A DNA stretch of 64,000 nt from an uncultured Bdellovibrionales bacterium (GTDB lineage Bacteria; Bdellovibrionota; Bdellovibrionia; Bdellovibrionales; UBA1609): NCBI GenBank assembly GCA_938002015.1, contig CALLAU010000003.1, positions 130,084 through 194,083 of the forward strand. Reading direction: 5' to 3'. Shown piece after piece: positions 24,707 to 33,873 of the stretch. The position numbers were made by a program, and so were the translations under genes. The notes beneath the pieces are model-generated. The model worked only from the letters and a program-made list of their open reading frames with translations, searched no databases and was not told the origin of the DNA. The first letter of the stretch is position 1. Each line of letters begins with the position of its first letter.

Positions 24707-25444
24707 TTATATTTGAAATTCGGACTTACATAAAAGCTTCTTTGAAACTAAAAAACCACAACACATTAAAAAAGAGCTTATTAAGATGAGTTTTAAATGC
24801 GTAAAAACCTGATCCGTAAATATCAAATAAGTGATGCAAATTAACCACAGGCACAAAACAACTAGAGATTGAACGTAGAATTGAGTCAAAACCACATTTT
24901 TTTTCTCCAGCAGCATTAACTCATACTTAAAATTTTCCTGATTAAAACGAATTAAATCTAGAATTCCAATTCTAATATTTGATAATTTATCCAATTCAGC
25001 ATGCAAATTACGAAAATATAGTAAAGAGCTCGACTTAAGTTGTTGCATTACAACATTTTTGCAAACATTCCTTTTTTTCTTATTTTCTAAACCCAAAATA
25101 TAACCAGAATGTTCAATTGATACATGTAAACTACGTCCGAAAGAAAGGTTTACGAGCAATAAATCATAGAAAATTAGTATAGAATTTAATTTCTTCAACT
25201 TCTCTTTTTCAATTAAGAAAAATGAAAAACAAAAACCTAAAACACCTATGGTTAAAGGAAAAAAGTAAAACACTTTTACTAGAATTTTTATCTCAACTCC
25301 TACTAAAAATATCCAAATCAGGATGAAAATCAAAACAATTTGTATTTTCCAAAAAATTTTTGTTTTTAACTGGCGTCCGACTGAAAAAAGATTGCCGCCG
25401 ACATATAAACTTATAAAAAAAAGAAGTGTTTTTTGTAATTCCAA
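24707..25444 (-). CDS. TadB-like inner-membrane protein with T2SF-type domain
   Basis: 245 aa. Three hydrophobic segments lie in the first 75 residues, then a soluble helical region with the pattern LNSILIFYDLLLVNLSFGRSLHVSIEH, which resembles the first helices of the TadB/TadC T2SF domain, and two more membrane segments at the C-terminus. The start is TTG at 25444 with a weak ribosome site. It precedes the TadC-like gene by 18 bases. The main Tad locus 13 kb away has only one such protein (45416-46306), so this pair may be the missing partner. Divergence from the family makes this tentative. Confidence 0.5.
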   Translation of the reverse strand: MELQKTLLFFISLYVGGNLFSVGRQLKTKIFWKIQIVLIFILIWIFLVGVEIKILVKVFYFFPLTIGVLGFCFSFFLIEKEKLKKLNSILIFYDLLLVNLSFGRSLHVSIEHSGYILGLENKKKRNVCKNVVMQQLKSSSLLYFRNLHAELDKLSNIRIGILDLIRFNQENFKYELMLLEKKNVVLTQFYVQSLVVLCLWLICITYLIFTDQVFTHLKLILISSFLMCCGFLVSKKLLCKSEFQI

Positions 25445-25485
25445 GTAAATTTATCTGCAAAAAAAGCTTCACATAAAATTTTTTA

Positions 25486-25513
25486 TTGACGATTAGAGTC
25501 ATAGAGTTAGACT
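25486..25513 (+). promoter_or_regulatory. Vegetative promoter of the histone H1-like gene
   Basis: TTGACG at 25486-25491 (five of six consensus), 16-base spacer, TAGACT at 25508-25513 (four of six). The AGGAGG ribosome site and ATG follow at 25559-25575. Confidence 0.5.
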
Positions 25514-25572
25514 TAAAGGTGAACAAAAAGTTTTTAAAGAGTCAAATTTGACCATAACCAGGAGGACAACCA

Positions 25573-25947
25573 ATGGCTGCAAAAAAGAAAACAGCAAAGA
25601 AGAAGACAACTAGAAAGGCAACTAAAAAGAAAACTACTAGAAAAGCTGCTAAGAAAAAAACTACAGCGAAAAGAAAAGTAGCTAAGAAGAAAACTACTAG
25701 AAAAGCTGCTAAGAAGAAAACTACTAGAAAAGCTGCTAAGAAGAAGACTACTAAGAGAAAAACAGCTAAGAAGAAAACTACTAAAAAAGCTGCTAAGAAG
25801 AAAACTACTAGAAAAAAAGCTGCTAAGAAGAAAACTACTAGAAAAGCTGCTAAGAAGAAGACTACTAAGAGAAAAACAGCTAAGAAGAAAACTACAGCTA
25901 AAAGAAAGCCAGCAAAAAGAAAAACTGCTGCTAGAAAGAAAAAATAA
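25573..25947 (+). CDS. Histone H1-like lysine-rich nucleoid protein
   Basis: 124 aa made almost wholly of K, A, T and R in repeats of the type AKKKTTRKA and KKTTKRKTAKK, with no aromatic or acidic residue in the repeat body. This is the composition of bacterial H1-like proteins (Hc1, AlgP tails, Bdellovibrionota H1 homologues), which bind DNA by charge and condense the nucleoid. The DNA repeats too: units of GCTAAGAAGAAAACTACTAG recur many times, so copy number could change by slippage. Strong AGGAGG ribosome site, own promoter and terminator. The long hydrophobic frame on the opposite strand is its shadow. Confidence 0.88.
   Translation: MAAKKKTAKKKTTRKATKKKTTRKAAKKKTTAKRKVAKKKTTRKAAKKKTTRKAAKKKTTKRKTAKKKTTKKAAKKKTTRKKAAKKKTTRKAAKKKTTKRKTAKKKTTAKRKPAKRKTAARKKK
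25600..25920. repeat. Tandem imperfect repeats inside the H1-like gene
   Basis: The unit GCTAAGAAGAAAACTACTAG plus AAAA (about 24 bases, with 33- and 36-base variants) is repeated head to tail throughout the gene. Units are near-identical at the DNA level, not only in protein, which indicates recent expansion. Confidence 0.8.
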
Positions 25948-25972
25948 TTTCTTAGTCTTTTTAGACCTAGAT

Positions 25973-26003
25973 AAAGCCCAACCAATGTGTTGGGCTTTTT
26001 TTT
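25973..26003 (+). terminator. Rho-independent terminator after the H1-like gene
   Basis: AAAGCCCAAC / GTTGGGCTTT stem with a 6-base loop and a run of eight T, 25 bases after the stop. Confidence 0.9.
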
Positions 26004-26289
26004 GTTACTAACGCACCTGTTTAGTTTTTACTTACAAATCGGCTCAAGATTGAAGCAATTTTGGTGAAAGAAAATATAAAAAGAGCCCTCTTTCGACTCA
26101 CTCCCCTTAAGACTTTAAAAATAACTAAATTTTTTAGCAAAATTGGACCCTTAGCGGGTTGTCAGCAGTAGTTTTGATCCATATTTTGTTTCATATATAT
26201 AGATATAAAAAACCCTAAAAATATGATAAGAACTCTTTAAGAAAAAGCTTTCCTATCAATTTAAAACCTCAATAAGGAGAACAGACAAA
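26004..26289. other. Intergenic leader region upstream of mdh
   Basis: 286 bases without a gene. It holds a small AAAGAGCCCTCTTT inverted repeat near 26090 and a possible promoter for the mdh operon: TTGATC at 26174-26179, 18 bases, TATAGA at 26198-26203. AATAAGGAGA just before 26290 is the mdh ribosome site. I see no riboswitch or coding sequence. Confidence 0.4.
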
Positions 26290-27243
26290 ATGTCTCAAAA
26301 AATGCATATTAGAAAAAAAGTTTCTGTAATTGGAGCTGGTTTTGTTGGATCAACTTGTGCCCACTGGGCTGCTCAAAAAGAGCTTGGAGATGTAGTTCTT
26401 TTAGATATCAACGAAGGGGCAGCAAAAGGTAAAGCCTTAGACCTTTTTGAAGCTTCACCAGTTGAAGGTTTTGATAGCAACGTAACAGGAACTGCTGATT
26501 ATAAAGATATAGCGGATTCAGATGTGGTCATTGTAACAGCAGGTATTCCAAGAAAACCTGGAATGAGCCGAGATGACCTTTTAGCTACAAATGCCAAAAT
26601 CATGAAAGCTGTATGTGAAGGAATTAAAGAAAATGCACCAAATTCAGTAGTTATCATCGTATCTAACCCGCTTGATGCTATGGCATATGTTGCAAAACAA
26701 GTTCTTGGCTTTCCAAACAACAGAGTTCTAGGAATGGCTGGTATACTTGATAGTGCAAGATTTAGATCTTTTATCGCCGAAGAAACTGGCATATCTGTTA
26801 AAGACATCCAAGCCTTTGTTCTAGGTGGGCATGGGGACACAATGGTTCCAATGCCAAGACATTGTTCAGTAGGTGGAGTTCCGTTAACTGAAATGCTTAG
26901 TGAAGAGAAAATCAACGCTCTAGTTGAGAGAACAAAAAAAGGTGGAGCAGAAATCGTTGCTCATTTAAAAACAGGCTCTGCCTACTACGCTCCTTCTGCA
27001 AGTGCTGTAGAAATGGCTGAAGCTATCTTAAAAGATCAAAATAGAATTCTGCCATGTGCTGCATACCTTGAAGGTCAGTATGGGTATAAAGATCTTTTTG
27101 TTGGTGTGCTTTGCCAACTAGGTGGTAGCGGATTAGAGAAAATTGTTGAATTAGAATTAAACGAAACTGAAAAAGCTGGTCTAGAACAAACAGTAAGTGC
27201 TGTTAGAGATCTTATGGCTGCTTTACAAAAATTGGAGTTTTAG
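26290..27243 (+). CDS. mdh: Malate dehydrogenase (LDH-like type)
   Basis: 317 aa. It oxidises malate to oxaloacetate with NAD in the TCA cycle. The Rossmann loop is [14 protein letters not shown], the NAD-binding Asp is in VVLLDINEG, and the specificity loop [14 protein letters not shown] has the arginine typical of malate rather than lactate dehydrogenase. The catalytic His is in [10 protein letters not shown], and SNPLDAMAY is the usual loop. The length is that of the tetrameric LDH-like class. It is followed 1 base later by sucC, so three to four TCA-related genes are co-transcribed. Cytoplasmic. Confidence 0.95.
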   Translation: MSQKMHIRKKVSVIGAGFVGSTCAHWAAQKELGDVVLLDINEGAAKGKALDLFEASPVEGFDSNVTGTADYKDIADSDVVIVTAGIPRKPGMSRDDLLATNAKIMKAVCEGIKENAPNSVVIIVSNPLDAMAYVAKQVLGFPNNRVLGMAGILDSARFRSFIAEETGISVKDIQAFVLGGHGDTMVPMPRHCSVGGVPLTEMLSEEKINALVERTKKGGAEIVAHLKTGSAYYAPSASAVEMAEAILKDQNRILPCAAYLEGQYGYKDLFVGVLCQLGGSGLEKIVELELNETEKAGLEQTVSAVRDLMAALQKLEF

Positions 27244-27244
27244 A

Positions 27245-28414
27245 GTGAATATACATGAGTATCAAGCAAAGCAGGTTTTTAAAGAGTATAAAATCCCAGT
27301 TTTAGATGGTGTTATGGTGACTTCTGTTGATGAAGTTGATGCTGCTATTAAAAAACTAGATACAAAACTTTGGGTTGTTAAAGCACAAATTCATGCAGGT
27401 GGAAGAGGAAAAGCTGGTGGAGTTAAATTAGCAAAAACTGCTGATGAAGTTAAACAGCTGACTCAAGAAATTTTAGGAATGACTTTAGTAACTCACCAAA
27501 CTGGTCCTGAAGGTAAAGAAGTTCAACGAGTCTATATAGAATCAGGCTGTAACATTAAAAGCGAATATTATATTGCATGTGTTGTAGATCGAGCATCAAG
27601 TTCTGTTTCTTTCATGGGAAGCTCTGAAGGTGGAATGGATATTGAGGAAGTAGCTGAAAAAACTCCAGAAAAAATTGTAACTTCTAAGGTTGATCCGGCT
27701 GTTGGGCTTACAGCTTTTCAAGCAAGAGATTTAGCTTTTGATATGGGTTTTGAAGGTAAAGCGGCTATTAAGGCTTCATCTGTTTTTATGAAGCTTTATC
27801 AAATGTTTATAGAAAAAGACGCTGAGATGATAGAAGTAAACCCTCTTGTTGAAACTGCTGAGGGAGATGTCATGGTTTTAGACGCAAAGGTAAGCTTTGA
27901 TTCTAATGCCTTATATAGACATCCAGATATGATGGAGCTTAGAGACATTACTGAAGAAGACCCTGCAGAAGTTGAGGCACAAAAGTATGACCTAGCATTT
28001 ATTAAACTTGATGGAAACATTGGTTGCCTTGTAAATGGTGCGGGACTAGCAATGTCTACAATGGATATCATCAAGCTTCATGGAGAAAACCCTGCAAACT
28101 TTTTAGATGTAGGTGGCGGAGCAAATAAAGAAAAAGTTACTGAAGCTTTTAAAATTATTCTTCAAGACCCTTCTGTAAAAGCCATCTTAGTAAATATTTT
28201 CGGTGGAATTATGAAGTGCGATATCATTGCTGAAGGCGTGGTAGCAGCTTCTAAAGAATTGGGGCTAAAGGTTCCTTTAGTTGTAAGGCTTGCCGGAACG
28301 AATGTTGAAAAAGGAAAAGAAATCTTAGCTAATAGTGGTTTAGACATCACTCCAGCTACAAATCTTCAAGATGCTGCAGAAAAAGTTGTAGCAGCAGTTA
28401 AAGGAGCTAAATAA
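27245..28414 (+). CDS. sucC: Succinyl-CoA ligase (ADP-forming) beta subunit
   Basis: 389 aa ATP-grasp protein, standard length. It opens with [17 protein letters not shown], has the [12 protein letters not shown] loop, the metal site [23 protein letters not shown], and the CoA-facing [13 protein letters not shown] and [16 protein letters not shown] segments. With SucD it converts succinyl-CoA to succinate with nucleotide phosphorylation. The frame extends to 27197, but the GTG at 27245 aligns with the family start and has GGAG 7 bases upstream. The stop overlaps the sucD ATG by one base. Confidence 0.95.
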   Translation: MNIHEYQAKQVFKEYKIPVLDGVMVTSVDEVDAAIKKLDTKLWVVKAQIHAGGRGKAGGVKLAKTADEVKQLTQEILGMTLVTHQTGPEGKEVQRVYIESGCNIKSEYYIACVVDRASSSVSFMGSSEGGMDIEEVAEKTPEKIVTSKVDPAVGLTAFQARDLAFDMGFEGKAAIKASSVFMKLYQMFIEKDAEMIEVNPLVETAEGDVMVLDAKVSFDSNALYRHPDMMELRDITEEDPAEVEAQKYDLAFIKLDGNIGCLVNGAGLAMSTMDIIKLHGENPANFLDVGGGANKEKVTEAFKIILQDPSVKAILVNIFGGIMKCDIIAEGVVAASKELGLKVPLVVRLAGTNVEKGKEILANSGLDITPATNLQDAAEKVVAAVKGAK

Positions 28415-29283
28415 TGTCTATTTTAGTAGGAAAAGATTCAAAAGTTATTTGCCAAGGTTTTACTGGTTCTCAAGGAACATTCCACTCTGAACAAGCCATT
28501 GCCTATGGAACTAATATGGTTGGTGGAGTAACCCCTGGTAAAGGTGGACAAAAGCACCTTGGCCTTCCCATTTTTAATACTGTAAAAGAAGCAAAAAAAG
28601 AGACTGGCTGTAATACATCAGTTATATACGTGCCTCCTCCCTTTGCTGCAGATGCTATTATGGAAGCTGTAGATGCTGAACTAGACCTTGTGATTTGTAT
28701 TACTGAAGGAATCCCTGTTTTAGATATGGTTAAAGTTAAACAATATCTTAAGGGTAAAAAAACAAGACTTATAGGACCAAACTGCCCAGGAGTAATCACT
28801 CCTGATGAGTGTAAAATTGGGATTATGCCTGGCCATATTCATAAATCTGGTTCAATTGGTGTTGTTTCAAAATCAGGAACTTTAACATATGAAGCTGTGG
28901 CTCAATTAGGTGAAGCTGGATACGGGCAATCTACTTGTGTGGGTATCGGTGGAGATCCAGTAAATGGAACAAACTTTATTGATGTGCTTAAAATGTTTCA
29001 AGAAGATGAAAAAACTGAAGCTGTCATCATGATTGGTGAAATTGGTGGAACGGCTGAAGAAGAAGCTGCTGAATGGATTAAAGATAACTTTACAAAACCT
29101 GTTGTTGCTTTTATCGCAGGTTCAACAGCACCTAAGGGTAAAAGAATGGGGCATGCTGGAGCTATCGTAAGTGGCGGAAAAGGAACTGCAGAGGCTAAAT
29201 TCGAAGCTTTAGAAGCTGCAGGCTGCCTGATTTCAAGAAGCCCTTCTGATTTGGGCAACACTATGAAACAGGCTCTAAAATAA
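28414..29283 (+). CDS. sucD: Succinyl-CoA ligase (ADP-forming) alpha subunit
   Basis: 289 aa, standard length. The CoA-binding Rossmann domain has [16 protein letters not shown] and [29 protein letters not shown] follows; the phosphorylated His is in [18 protein letters not shown] near residue 245. It forms the alpha half of succinyl-CoA synthetase with the preceding beta subunit and starts on the overlapping TAATG. Third gene of the mdh-sucC-sucD-ndk group. Confidence 0.95.
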   Translation: MSILVGKDSKVICQGFTGSQGTFHSEQAIAYGTNMVGGVTPGKGGQKHLGLPIFNTVKEAKKETGCNTSVIYVPPPFAADAIMEAVDAELDLVICITEGIPVLDMVKVKQYLKGKKTRLIGPNCPGVITPDECKIGIMPGHIHKSGSIGVVSKSGTLTYEAVAQLGEAGYGQSTCVGIGGDPVNGTNFIDVLKMFQEDEKTEAVIMIGEIGGTAEEEAAEWIKDNFTKPVVAFIAGSTAPKGKRMGHAGAIVSGGKGTAEAKFEALEAAGCLISRSPSDLGNTMKQALK

Positions 29284-29345
29284 AGTCAGACTACTTAATA
29301 ACAAAAACTAATATTAAATTAAACCTCACGATTAGGAGAACATAA

Positions 29346-29771
29346 ATGGGATACGAAAAAACTTTTAGCATCATCAAACCCAATGCTATTAACAAAAATG
29401 TAATTGGCAAAATCATGGCTCAGTTTGAAGAGAACAACTTAAAAATTGCAGCTGCAAAGTTATCAAAAATTGAGCGCTCAAAATGTGAAGAATTCTACGC
29501 TGAACATAAAGAAAGACCGTTTTTTGGTGAGCTAGTTGATTTTATGACTTCTGGACCAGTAATGCTTATGGTTTTAGCTGGAGAAGGAGCGATTGCTAAA
29601 AATAGAGAAATTATGGGTGCTACAAACCCTGCAGAAGCTGCAGAGGGAACTTTAAGAAAACTTTATGCTGATAGCATGGGTGAAAATGCAGTTCACGGCA
29701 GTGACTCTCCTACAAGCGCTGAAAGAGAAATCTCACTCTTCTTTGAACCAAACGAGATCGTAAACGAGTAA
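29346..29771 (+). CDS. ndk: Nucleoside diphosphate kinase
   Basis: 141 aa, normal length. It balances nucleoside triphosphate pools by phosphate transfer through a histidine. Landmarks: [12 protein letters not shown] at the start, [19 protein letters not shown], and the active site [20 protein letters not shown] with the phosphorylated His. It has its own ATTAGGAGA ribosome site 63 bases after sucD and ends in a strong terminator, so it probably closes the TCA operon. Pairing with succinyl-CoA ligase makes biochemical sense, as that enzyme can make GTP or ATP. Confidence 0.96.
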   Translation: MGYEKTFSIIKPNAINKNVIGKIMAQFEENNLKIAAAKLSKIERSKCEEFYAEHKERPFFGELVDFMTSGPVMLMVLAGEGAIAKNREIMGATNPAEAAEGTLRKLYADSMGENAVHGSDSPTSAEREISLFFEPNEIVNE

Positions 29772-29809
29772 AGGTTAAGTTTTTTTAAAACTTATGATGT
29801 TTTAGACCC

Positions 29810-29842
29810 AAAGCCTCTTTTTAAAAAAAGAGGCTTTTTTAT
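29810..29842 (+). terminator. Rho-independent terminator of the mdh-ndk operon
   Basis: AAAGCCTCTTTTT / AAAAAGAGGCTTT stem followed by TTTATTTTT, about 40 bases after the ndk stop. Confidence 0.9.
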
Positions 29843-29907
29843 TTTTAAGACCTTTGTCAAAAGACTCTAACTTGCTACAACAACCATCTCTTTGATAAAG
29901 TTTATAT

Positions 29908-30696
29908 ATGAAAAAAACACTCTTAATACTTAGTTTATTTGCTCTTACTTTAGGCTGTAGCTCGACTCAAGTCGCAGAACTTGAAGAAAGTAAAATAGAG
30001 ATTCAAGATGAAAAAGCTAAAGCCCTCACTTCAATGGGAAATAACCTTGTTAAAAACAAGCTCTACACTCAAGCTACAGAAAAATACTTAGAAGCAATTG
30101 AAGTTCAACCAAGCTATTACAAAGCTCATTATGCTCTTGGAAGAGTCCTACTAAAAAGAGGGTTTAATCAAAGAGGTGTTGATTCAATAAAGAAAGCCAT
30201 ATCTATTAAAAGCAACTTCACAGAAGCTAGAAATTTTCTTTCTAATTTTTATTATAAACAAGGGCTTTATGAAAAATCACTTAAAGAATCCTTAGCAGCC
30301 TCTAAAGATATTATTTATAAGGATCAAGAAGCGACTTTAACCCAACTTGGTCTTACTTATTCTAAGCTAAACAACAAAAGAGAAGCCCTTTTAAACATGA
30401 AAAGAGCTCTTGCTACTCAAGCAAGAAGTTGTAAGAACAGATTCTCTATTTCAAAATTCTTTTATAAAAAGGGGTTTGTTAACACAGCTTTAAAAGTTGC
30501 AAGACAGGCTGACTCTTTATGTACAGGAGATAAGGATAAGAACGCTCTTCGTTTTTTAAAGGCTCTCATATTTTATAAGTCTGAAAACTACCTAGCATCA
30601 AAGCAGATACTTAATGGGTTTTCACCTAATCAAAACCATATTAAAAAAGCAATTCCAAAATTACTAACAAAAATCAATAAGAAAACTGGCCTATAA
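29908..30696 (+). CDS. TPR-repeat lipoprotein (PilF/Tgl-like architecture)
   Basis: 262 aa. Lipoprotein signal with lipobox LTLGC (Cys 17). Six or so tetratricopeptide repeats follow, for example NNLVKNKLYTQATEKYLEAI, YYKAHYALGRVLLKRGF and EATLTQLGLTYSKLNNKREA. Outer-membrane TPR lipoproteins of this size include the pilotins PilF/PilW and Tgl that help secretins assemble; the window does contain a secretin (CpaC), but 12 kb away, so the role is not established. It begins a cluster with the RodZ-like gene, 4 bases downstream. Terminator and promoter region upstream separate it from ndk. Confidence 0.8.
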   Translation: MKKTLLILSLFALTLGCSSTQVAELEESKIEIQDEKAKALTSMGNNLVKNKLYTQATEKYLEAIEVQPSYYKAHYALGRVLLKRGFNQRGVDSIKKAISIKSNFTEARNFLSNFYYKQGLYEKSLKESLAASKDIIYKDQEATLTQLGLTYSKLNNKREALLNMKRALATQARSCKNRFSISKFFYKKGFVNTALKVARQADSLCTGDKDKNALRFLKALIFYKSENYLASKQILNGFSPNQNHIKKAIPKLLTKINKKTGL

Positions 30697-30700
30697 AAAA

Positions 30701-31588
30701 ATGTCTGATATCACCAACCCTGAAACTGCATTCGGCTCTCTTCTTAAGAAAGCAAGGCAAGAAAAATCACTTTCTTTAGAGGAAGTCTGCACAGATTTAA
30801 AAATTAATCTTAAACTCTTAAGAAACCTTGAAGATTCTAATTTAGAAGATCTTCCAAAACGAGCATTTACAAAAGGTCTTATTAAATCTTATACAAAGTA
30901 TCTTGCCGTTGATGATGAAGAGATCCTTGCTCTTTATAATTCAAATTTTGAATCTAATGCTCATATGGTTAAAACGGGAGTTTTAAAACAATCAGATAAC
31001 CATGATACTGTTTTTATTTCTGATGTTTTTCAAAAAACAGTGATCCCAGTTTCTATTTTATTTTTCACAATAGGCGGAGTTTTTGCAGTATCTCTCTTTT
31101 TAAAAAGCTACAATCCAAGCTCAACTTTTAACAACGCATCAGAAACAAGTAAACAAGATTTAAGCCAAAAAAAAGACCTTCAGGTTGCCACACAAAATAA
31201 TAAAGAGACTAGCAACACAAACAAACCCACCTCTGTAATGAGTACAACTGATACAGAGGCTTTGAAGATAAATCCTGTAAATAAAAACTCTGGCGCATTA
31301 GTTTCAGCAGCTACAAACAAAGAAGAAAAAGCTCCAGTTCAACTTAATACCCTAACAGTTGAACCTCTTGATAAGACTGCTCTAATGATTAAAACAAACC
31401 TTGATGAAAAAGCAGTTCGAGCAAGTTTAAAACCCAACAAAGTAAGGACCTTTAAGTTTGAGTCTGCTGAAATTAAGTACTTTGATGCTGGCGCTGTAAA
31501 CCTTCTCTTTAACGGAAAAGACATTGGAGTACCAGGGAATTTTGGTGAGCAAAAGGTTGTTCGCTACCCTTCTGAAATTGCTCAATGA
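30701..31588 (+). CDS. RodZ-like protein: N-terminal HTH, one membrane segment, extracytoplasmic tail
   Basis: 295 aa. The N-terminal helix-turn-helix (residues 10-75: LKKARQEKSLSLEEVCTDLKI, LRNLEDSNLEDLPKRAFTKG) is the RodZ/HTH_25 type that contacts MreB in rod-shaped cells. A hydrophobic segment near 108-130 crosses the membrane. A Thr/Asn/Lys-rich linker follows and a C-terminal beta domain with FNGKDIGVPGNFGEQ, similar to DUF4115. A role in cell shape is likely from architecture. It overlaps the next gene by 4 bases. Confidence 0.8.
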   Translation: MSDITNPETAFGSLLKKARQEKSLSLEEVCTDLKINLKLLRNLEDSNLEDLPKRAFTKGLIKSYTKYLAVDDEEILALYNSNFESNAHMVKTGVLKQSDNHDTVFISDVFQKTVIPVSILFFTIGGVFAVSLFLKSYNPSSTFNNASETSKQDLSQKKDLQVATQNNKETSNTNKPTSVMSTTDTEALKINPVNKNSGALVSAATNKEEKAPVQLNTLTVEPLDKTALMIKTNLDEKAVRASLKPNKVRTFKFESAEIKYFDAGAVNLLFNGKDIGVPGNFGEQKVVRYPSEIAQ

Positions 31589-32754
31589 AGACTGGAGTAA
31601 TATTTTTTTGTTTATCTCTGATTTATCTAGGTTTTGGTGTTTTTTCTTCAAACATTAATTACGAAGAAAGTATAAAAGAAAGCGTAGACTCTGATTTTTA
31701 TGACTATTCTGGTGTTTTAAATGTTCACAGCAACAGGAGTAGCGGAAGTGGCTCTGTTCAAGAAATTATAACAGCAGCAAACAATGCTGAGCTTGATTTT
31801 ATAGTTTTTAACAACGAAAATCCCATTAATGAAAAGCAGCCTAGTCCAATTACATTTGGTAATCTAAATGTTTTTTATAGCTTAGAGCTAAGTTATAAAA
31901 ACTCTAGATTTTTAAAAATTTCCCATCTTGATGCCGAGGTCTTTGAATCTAAATCAAGTATAGAAATCAGCATGTCTAACGCTTTAAACTCTTTAAGTAG
32001 TGATGAGCTTATTATTCTTGCTCACCCTGATAAGCCAGGATCAAAATGGGAAGGAAAAATTCCTAGTGCATTGAGTGGTTCTGAGGTTATTAACTTAAGA
32101 GAAGTTTGGAATCAGTCATGGTTAAAATCTAAATTTATTTTTTTAAGCTCACTTATTTTTTATCCTTTTAATCCAAAACTCTTTTTCTTAAAAATCTTTT
32201 CAAGTGACTTAACCAGTGAAAAAACACTCGATAGATTTAATAAAGAACAGATAAGCCTGGGGTTTTTAGGAAGTGATGCCACCTCAAAACTTAGAATACT
32301 TAGTAAAACTTTTATCCAATTTCCTGGTTATAAAACGCTTTTTTCTTTAGCCAAAAATCACGTGCTTTTAGAAGAAGAAATGACTGGCAGAAAAAATCAT
32401 CAAAAAATCATCAACGCATTAAAACGCGGTCAAAACTATTTCTCACTTGATGTGTTAGGAAACCCAAGTGGTTTTGCTCTTTATACTATGGACTCTAAGC
32501 GAAAGAAATTAGTTGAAAAAGAGATGACTGAACTAAAAAAAATATATATTCAAAATCCAAAGCACAAAGATCAAATGAGAACACTCATCTTTTTTAATGG
32601 TGAAAAATACCTTGAGCTTGATCAAAACAACTTCTTCTTCCCAAAAGAAAAGGGCACTTACAGAGTTAGAGTTGATGTAAAGCCAACTTACCCACTTCTT
32701 AGAAACTCAAAGTGGATCCCATGGATTTACAGCAGTCCCTTTAAAATTAATTAA
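31585..32754 (+). CDS. Exported PHP-superfamily-like protein with lost metal ligands
   Basis: 389 aa with an N-terminal hydrophobic segment. Residues about 42-70 read SGVLNVHSNRSSGSGSVQEI, closely following the PHP start pattern (DLHVHSxxSDGSGS), but the first Asp and His of the metal site are replaced and only the second His remains. Later LAHPDKPGSKWEG and FLGSDATSK match the third and last PHP motifs, the latter normally GSDAH with a His. The fold is therefore probably PHP, close to CehA-like exported phosphoesterases, while the active site looks degenerate. It may bind rather than cut a phosphate ester. Coupled to the RodZ-like gene by a 4-base overlap. Confidence 0.55.
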   Translation: MKTGVIFFCLSLIYLGFGVFSSNINYEESIKESVDSDFYDYSGVLNVHSNRSSGSGSVQEIITAANNAELDFIVFNNENPINEKQPSPITFGNLNVFYSLELSYKNSRFLKISHLDAEVFESKSSIEISMSNALNSLSSDELIILAHPDKPGSKWEGKIPSALSGSEVINLREVWNQSWLKSKFIFLSSLIFYPFNPKLFFLKIFSSDLTSEKTLDRFNKEQISLGFLGSDATSKLRILSKTFIQFPGYKTLFSLAKNHVLLEEEMTGRKNHQKIINALKRGQNYFSLDVLGNPSGFALYTMDSKRKKLVEKEMTELKKIYIQNPKHKDQMRTLIFFNGEKYLELDQNNFFFPKEKGTYRVRVDVKPTYPLLRNSKWIPWIYSSPFKIN

Positions 32755-33044
32755 GGTATTTCAATATCAAGATCTAAAGAGAGCGCTTTGCACTGACAAG
32801 ATAACCTTTCATTTTCTGCAAAATCTCGCTCAACTCTTCTGACCTCTTCAAGCTCTTGAGGTTTTGTGACCTCGCCTCTTATTATAAAAACCCTACATGT
32901 AGTGCATATACCTTCACCATTACATGATCGACCTATTGGCAGTTTGGCTCTAACAAAATTCTCTAAAAGCGAAACATCTGGTGAAATTGGGACAGAGGCC
33001 ACTTCACCTGCATAACGCACTCTGGCAGAATATTTCTTCTTCAA
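32751..33044 (-). CDS. 2Fe-2S ferredoxin-like protein
   Basis: 97 aa with the plant-type 2Fe-2S pattern: GRSCNGEGICTTC (C-x5-C-x2-C) and the fourth Cys about 35 residues later in ERLSCQC. It would carry electrons; partner unknown. The start is TTG at 33044, with AGGAGA about 9 bases upstream. A nearer ATG at 33049 reads only ATG CTT TGA, so it cannot be the start of this frame. The 3' end overlaps the convergent PHP-like gene by 4 bases. Confidence 0.82.
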   Translation of the reverse strand: MKKKYSARVRYAGEVASVPISPDVSLLENFVRAKLPIGRSCNGEGICTTCRVFIIRGEVTKPQELEEVRRVERDFAENERLSCQCKALSLDLDIEIP

Positions 33045-33085
33045 AGCATTTGTCTCCTAATTATTCATCGGATAAATTTCTATTT

Positions 33086-33691
33086 ATGAACTTTATCGCA
33101 TTTGACTTAGAAACAACAGGAACACTTGCAGGAATTGATAGAATTTGCGAAATCGGAGCCGTAAAATTTGTTAACGGCGAACCTGAGGATATTTACTCAA
33201 CTCTTGTAGACCCTAGAATGTCTATTCCTGAAGGCGCTTCTAGAGTAAATGGCATCACAGATGATATGGTCGAAGGAAAACCTTTTATTGAAGACTGCCT
33301 TGAGTCTTTTACAAAGTTTTGTGGAGGAGATCCACTTGTAGCCCATAATGCTTCTTTTGATTTTCAATTCTTCTTAAATGACTATAAAAACTATGAGGAG
33401 CTAGCTCCTTCTGGGTATGTTTTTGATACTCTCTCACTAGCAAAAAGAATTGTGCCTGGTTTAAGTAATTATAGACTTGGTACTGTAGCTCAACATCTAA
33501 AATTTAAATTTGGAACTCTTCACAGAGCCCATGAAGATGCTGAACTCTGTGGTAAAGTTTTTGCTGAACTCATGGATAGAGCCATACCAGATAAAATTTA
33601 TGACAAGAAAAGACTTGAGAACCTTCAAGGAAAATCACCTCTTAAATTTCCTTATATAGAAAAATCTACTGATCAGTTAACTTTGATTTAA
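33086..33691 (+). CDS. DnaQ-like 3'-5' exonuclease
   Basis: 201 aa DEDDh exonuclease. Motif I is AFDLETTGTLAGIDRICEIGAV (two acidic metal ligands), motif II VAHNASFDFQF, and motif III HRAHEDAEL with the catalytic His and Asp. It resembles the epsilon subunit of DNA polymerase III but could be a stand-alone nuclease; no polymerase gene is near. The frame is open from 32981, but ATG at 33086 fits the domain start. It is divergent from the ferredoxin gene. Confidence 0.85.
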   Translation: MNFIAFDLETTGTLAGIDRICEIGAVKFVNGEPEDIYSTLVDPRMSIPEGASRVNGITDDMVEGKPFIEDCLESFTKFCGGDPLVAHNASFDFQFFLNDYKNYEELAPSGYVFDTLSLAKRIVPGLSNYRLGTVAQHLKFKFGTLHRAHEDAELCGKVFAELMDRAIPDKIYDKKRLENLQGKSPLKFPYIEKSTDQLTLI

Positions 33692-33873
33692 ATTGAAAGA
33701 AGCTTTGCTGTCCCTTTTTTCAGAGTAAAAGTCTAAACACTTTATTACATACTTTACCCTGAAAAGTATTTGAATCTTAATTTTTATATGGTCAGCATTT
33801 AAGTTATTGAAAATACTTACTTTTATCTTTATTTAACCATTTTAAACCAGTACTTTAATTTGGAACAAAAGCC

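Noticed and set aside
24251..25444. Possible single TadC gene broken by a frameshift
   Set aside because: The two chains are separated by 18 bases with a stop and a new start, and both have T2SF-like features of their own, so two separate proteins fit better than one broken gene.
25293..25526. 77-codon minus-strand frame next to the TadB-like gene start
   Set aside because: It is out of frame with the longer TadB-like ORF, which has the membrane-segment pattern. No frameshift joining the two gives a better protein.
25542..25985. A 147-codon minus-strand frame with repeated hydrophobic residues (VVFFLAAFLVV)
   Set aside because: It is the reverse complement of the lysine-rich H1-like repeats, has no credible ribosome site, and the plus-strand gene has a promoter, AGGAGG and terminator.
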